From: an uncultured Bacteroidota bacterium
GTDB taxonomy: Bacteria > Bacteroidota > Bacteroidia > Chitinophagales > Chitinophagaceae
Direction: 5' to 3'
Length of the DNA: 9,507 bases
Assembly (NCBI GenBank): GCA_946480675.1
Contig: CAMLKS010000065.1
Span: 1 to 9,507 of the forward strand
Positions 7,571-9,507 of the stretch are shown here, in pieces. The first letter of the stretch is position 1, and every line of letters begins with the position of its first letter. The notes beneath the pieces were generated by a model, which saw nothing but the letters and a program-made list of their open reading frames with translations, was not told the origin of the DNA and searched no databases. The translations under genes and the position numbers were made by a program.

Positions 7571-7909
7571 GTGGAACAAAACCAGGTAGTAAAAGGCAGC
7601 CTCACCACCATTATCATGAAGCTATTGGAAGACAATGGCCGCATGTATGGCTACGAGATAACCAAAGCGGTAAAAGAGGCGACCGGTAACCGGATGAATA
7701 TAACCGAGGCGGCGCTATATCCCGCTCTGCACAAGCTGGTGGCCGATGGCATGCTGGTAACTACTACGGAAACGGTAGATGGCCGCATGCGTAAGTATTA
7801 TATGCTGACGAAGAGGGGCAAGAAAGAAACGGTATCAAAGATACAGGCACTGAAAGAGGCTATGGAATCTATACACATGATTTTAAACCCGAAACTGAGC
7901 AATGGATAA
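7571..7909 (+). CDS. PadR-family transcriptional regulator
   Basis: This 112-residue protein is almost entirely a PadR winged-helix domain. It has the opening GSLTTIIMKLLEDNG (9-23), the YGYEI motif (26-30), the recognition-helix segment ITEAALYPALHKLVADGML (44-62) and a wing with DGRMRKYYMLT (70-80). One long C-terminal helix (about 82-107) probably forms the dimer interface, as in short PadR proteins. The start is GTG at 7571: the next in-frame ATG, at codon 16, would remove the first helix. Its stop overlaps the start of the next gene by 8 nt (ATGGATAA), which suggests translational coupling. PadR proteins generally repress neighbouring genes and are released by a ligand or partner. Here the promoter carries an operator-like repeat, so autoregulation is likely. 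The inducer is unknown. Confidence 0.93.
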   Translation: MEQNQVVKGSLTTIIMKLLEDNGRMYGYEITKAVKEATGNRMNITEAALYPALHKLVADGMLVTTTETVDGRMRKYYMLTKRGKKETVSKIQALKEAMESIHMILNPKLSNG

Positions 7910-8612
7910 GGTAACACTTACCACCGAACAACTGAAGGAACTGAAATTCTTTATCTATACACGCGGTTTTCGAGAGCCGGAAGTGCAGGCCGAAATACTG
8001 GACCACTTTGCGTGCAAGGTAGAAGAGAAACTGGCAAAAGAACCCAGGCTGGACCTTAATACAGCTATGCGCGAAGCGCATGCAGAGTTTGGTTATAGCG
8101 GTTTTTTAAGTATTAAGGTATCGCTCGACCTATCTACCCGCCGTAAATACAAGCATATATACTGGCAGGAGGTAAAGAAAATGCTGATGTCCCCGCTGTA
8201 TCTCATACTGATAATGGTGCTGGGCTACGGTGTGCACGAGGGCAGTGTATGGGCTGATGTTAATAAAGTATATGATTTCATCGGTGGCAATCTTGTGCGC
8301 TCTTCTATATGGCTGCTGATGCTGCTGGTATTGATTGGCAGGTTCATTAAGCTGAAATCATTGAAGAAAAGAAACAGCTACTACATGCGGATGGCCAACA
8401 GTATCAACACTATGCCTTTCATAATCTTATGGATCGTCTTTCCTCCTACGAGCCCATCAAAGCCAGAAAAGGAAATGATTCTGAAAGCAGCCTTCTTTAC
8501 TTTTTTTATCATGTGGTTTGCTATTGACTATCTAGCCAGTTATAAAATGCTGCGGATGGCCGAACAGGATTATAAAGAGTTTGAAGAACAGCAACAACAA
8601 AGCCTCCTGTAA
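7902..8612 (+). CDS. PadR-associated membrane protein with HAAS-like N-terminal domain
   Basis: The 236-residue product has two parts. Residues 1-75 are soluble and helical, with TTEQLKEL near the start, EVQAEILDHFACKVEEKL (27-44), a run of acidic and basic residues, then AMREAHAEFGYSGF (55-68). This pattern resembles the HAAS / DUF1700-type domains found in membrane proteins encoded next to PadR genes. Four hydrophobic segments follow at about 94-111, 134-149, 171-184 and 192-213, and the tail is polar (EEQQQQSLL). No signal peptide or catalytic motif is seen, so it is probably an inner-membrane protein. It starts inside the last codons of the padR-like gene with no good ribosome site, consistent with coupled translation. 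By context it may sense a membrane condition and act with the repressor, but that role is inferred. The last nine codons also form the left arm of the terminator. Confidence 0.85.
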   Translation: MDKVTLTTEQLKELKFFIYTRGFREPEVQAEILDHFACKVEEKLAKEPRLDLNTAMREAHAEFGYSGFLSIKVSLDLSTRRKYKHIYWQEVKKMLMSPLYLILIMVLGYGVHEGSVWADVNKVYDFIGGNLVRSSIWLLMLLVLIGRFIKLKSLKKRNSYYMRMANSINTMPFIILWIVFPPTSPSKPEKEMILKAAFFTFFIMWFAIDYLASYKMLRMAEQDYKEFEEQQQQSLL

Positions 8613-8628
8613 GGGAGGCTTTGTTGTT
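8593..8628. terminator. Strong rho-independent terminator, stop codon in its loop
   Basis: AACAACAAAGCCTCC (8593-8607) pairs perfectly with GGAGGCTTTGTTGTT (8614-8628) in a 15-bp stem around the loop TGTAAG. The TAA stop of the membrane-protein gene (8610-8612) lies in the loop. The stem base is A-T rich, so the right arm itself supplies the T-rich tract (TTTGTTGTTTT to 8630). Read from the other strand the arms give the same T-rich 3' side, so the hairpin could also stop the convergent pdhB transcript, whose stop is 24 nt away. Confidence 0.85.
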
Positions 8629-8651
8629 TTATAAAGATGTTTGACTAAGTC

Positions 8652-9507
8652 TTATTTCTTCATATACATCACTTCTTTTACCAGCTTCACGGTGCGTGGC
8701 ACATCTGGCAGGTATGCAGCCACCAGGTTAGGTGCGTAGTGCATATTTGCATCGGCCGATGTAATGCGGCGGATAGGTGCATCCAGGTAATCGAATGCTT
8801 CCTTCTGTACGCGATAGCTTATTTCAGAAGAGATAGAGGCAAATGGCCATTGCTCTTCTACTATCACCAGGCGGTTTGTTTTCTTTACAGATTCTACTAT
8901 AGTGAACCAGTCCAGCGGGCGGATGGTACGCAGGTCTATCACTTCAGCTTCGATACCTTCTTTAGCCAGCTCTTCAGCAGCGGCCAGTGCTACCTTCATC
9001 ATCTTGTTGTAAGATACGATGGTAACATCTTTACCGGCGCGCTTAATATCAGCCTTGCCAATAGGTATCAGGTATTCTTCTTCAGGCACTTCGCCCATAT
9101 CGCCATACATTACCTCGCTTTCCATGAAAACGGTAGGGTCTTCATCGCGGATGGCAGACTTCAGCAGGCCTTTCGCATCGTATGGATTGGAAACAGAAAT
9201 TACTTTCAAGCCGGGAATGTTAGCATACCAGTTTTCAAAAGCCTGCGAGTGCTGTGCACCCAACTGTCCGGCAGAACCGTTAGGCCCGCGGAAAACGATA
9301 GGGCAGCTAAACTGGCCGCCGCTCATAGATACCATTTTAGCAGCGTGGTTCAATATCTGGTCCAGCGCCAGCACGGCAAAGTTCCATGTCATGAACTCAA
9401 CTACAGGGCGGGTACCATTAGTAGCCGCACCTACGCCTATAGCGGCAAAACCCAGCTCGGCAATAGGTGTATCTATGACACGCCTCGGGCCAAATTCATC
9501 CAGCATA
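8652..9507 (-). CDS. pdhB: Pyruvate dehydrogenase E1 component, beta subunit, N-terminus cut by window edge
   Basis: At least 284 residues of a transketolase-fold E1 beta subunit are visible. Family features in order are MLDEFGPRRVIDTPIAELGF near the visible start (including the Glu of the thiamine-diphosphate site), VVEFMTWNFAVLALDQI, the FRGPNGSAGQLGAQHSQ segment with the conserved His, and the C-terminal domain with EVIDLRTIRPLD and VIVEEQWPFASIS. With E1 alpha it forms the thiamine-diphosphate site that decarboxylates pyruvate and passes the acetyl group to E2 in the cytoplasmic complex. Family members have about 325-330 residues and normally about 40 before MLDEFG, so the ATG at 9506 is internal and the gene continues beyond the window. 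A 2-oxoisovalerate E1 beta is the main alternative, but the overall match favours pyruvate dehydrogenase. Its stop (TAA, 8654-8652) faces the terminator of the convergent operon. Confidence 0.93.
   Translation of the reverse strand, partial: MLDEFGPRRVIDTPIAELGFAAIGVGAATNGTRPVVEFMTWNFAVLALDQILNHAAKMVSMSGGQFSCPIVFRGPNGSAGQLGAQHSQAFENWYANIPGLKVISVSNPYDAKGLLKSAIRDEDPTVFMESEVMYGDMGEVPEEEYLIPIGKADIKRAGKDVTIVSYNKMMKVALAAAEELAKEGIEAEVIDLRTIRPLDWFTIVESVKKTNRLVIVEEQWPFASISSEISYRVQKEAFDYLDAPIRRITSADANMHYAPNLVAAYLPDVPRTVKLVKEVMYMKK

Noticed and set aside
9504..9507. ATG at 9506 as the pdhB start
   Set aside because: E1 beta proteins normally carry about 40 residues before the MLDEFG segment, so this Met is internal and the gene runs off the right edge.

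Overview
The window looks like chromosomal DNA from a member of the Bacteroidota, probably close to Chitinophagales. The phylum call rests on two secreted proteins ending in type IX secretion (Por) sorting domains, on promoter-like boxes of the Bacteroidota form (TAnnTTTG at -7, TTG at -33), on the lack of strong Shine-Dalgarno sequences and on general protein style. The order-level placement is a guess. No RNA gene, insertion sequence, CRISPR array or phage gene was seen, and no obvious defence system.

Layout. (1) 1-1519, minus strand: a long open frame cut by the left edge. It encodes a secreted protein with four DUF4397-like modules in A-B-A-B order and the beginning of a type IX sorting domain. 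(2) 1520-1688: an AT-rich divergent intergenic region. (3) 1689-6194, plus strand: a 1501-residue secreted subtilisin-like (S8) protease with a complete catalytic triad, a beta-barrel, Ig-like and FN3-like modules, two CARDB-like/jelly-roll pairs and a sorting domain. (4) 6201-7457, minus strand: an FAD-dependent oxidoreductase of the geranylgeranyl reductase family. It converges on the protease with a 6-nt gap, and one hairpin spans both stop codons. (5) 7458-7570: a compact divergent control region with a promoter on each strand and a strong inverted repeat lying over the -7 box of the rightward promoter. (6) 7571-7909 and 7902-8612, plus strand: a PadR-type repressor and an overlapping four-helix membrane protein with a HAAS-like N-terminal domain, closed by a strong hairpin terminator. 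(7) 8652 to the right edge, minus strand: the pyruvate dehydrogenase E1 beta subunit, missing its N-terminus.

How the genes fit together. The two left-hand genes are probably type IX secretion cargo: one surface or extracellular protease and one surface protein of unknown role. The PadR and membrane-protein pair looks like a small self-regulated cassette. Its presumed operator overlaps its own promoter and lies within 50 bp of the oxidoreductase promoter, so the oxidoreductase could be in the same regulon. pdhB is central metabolism and looks unrelated. The most interesting signals are the PadR control region, the PadR-HAAS pair and the hairpins that carry stop codons at both convergent junctions.
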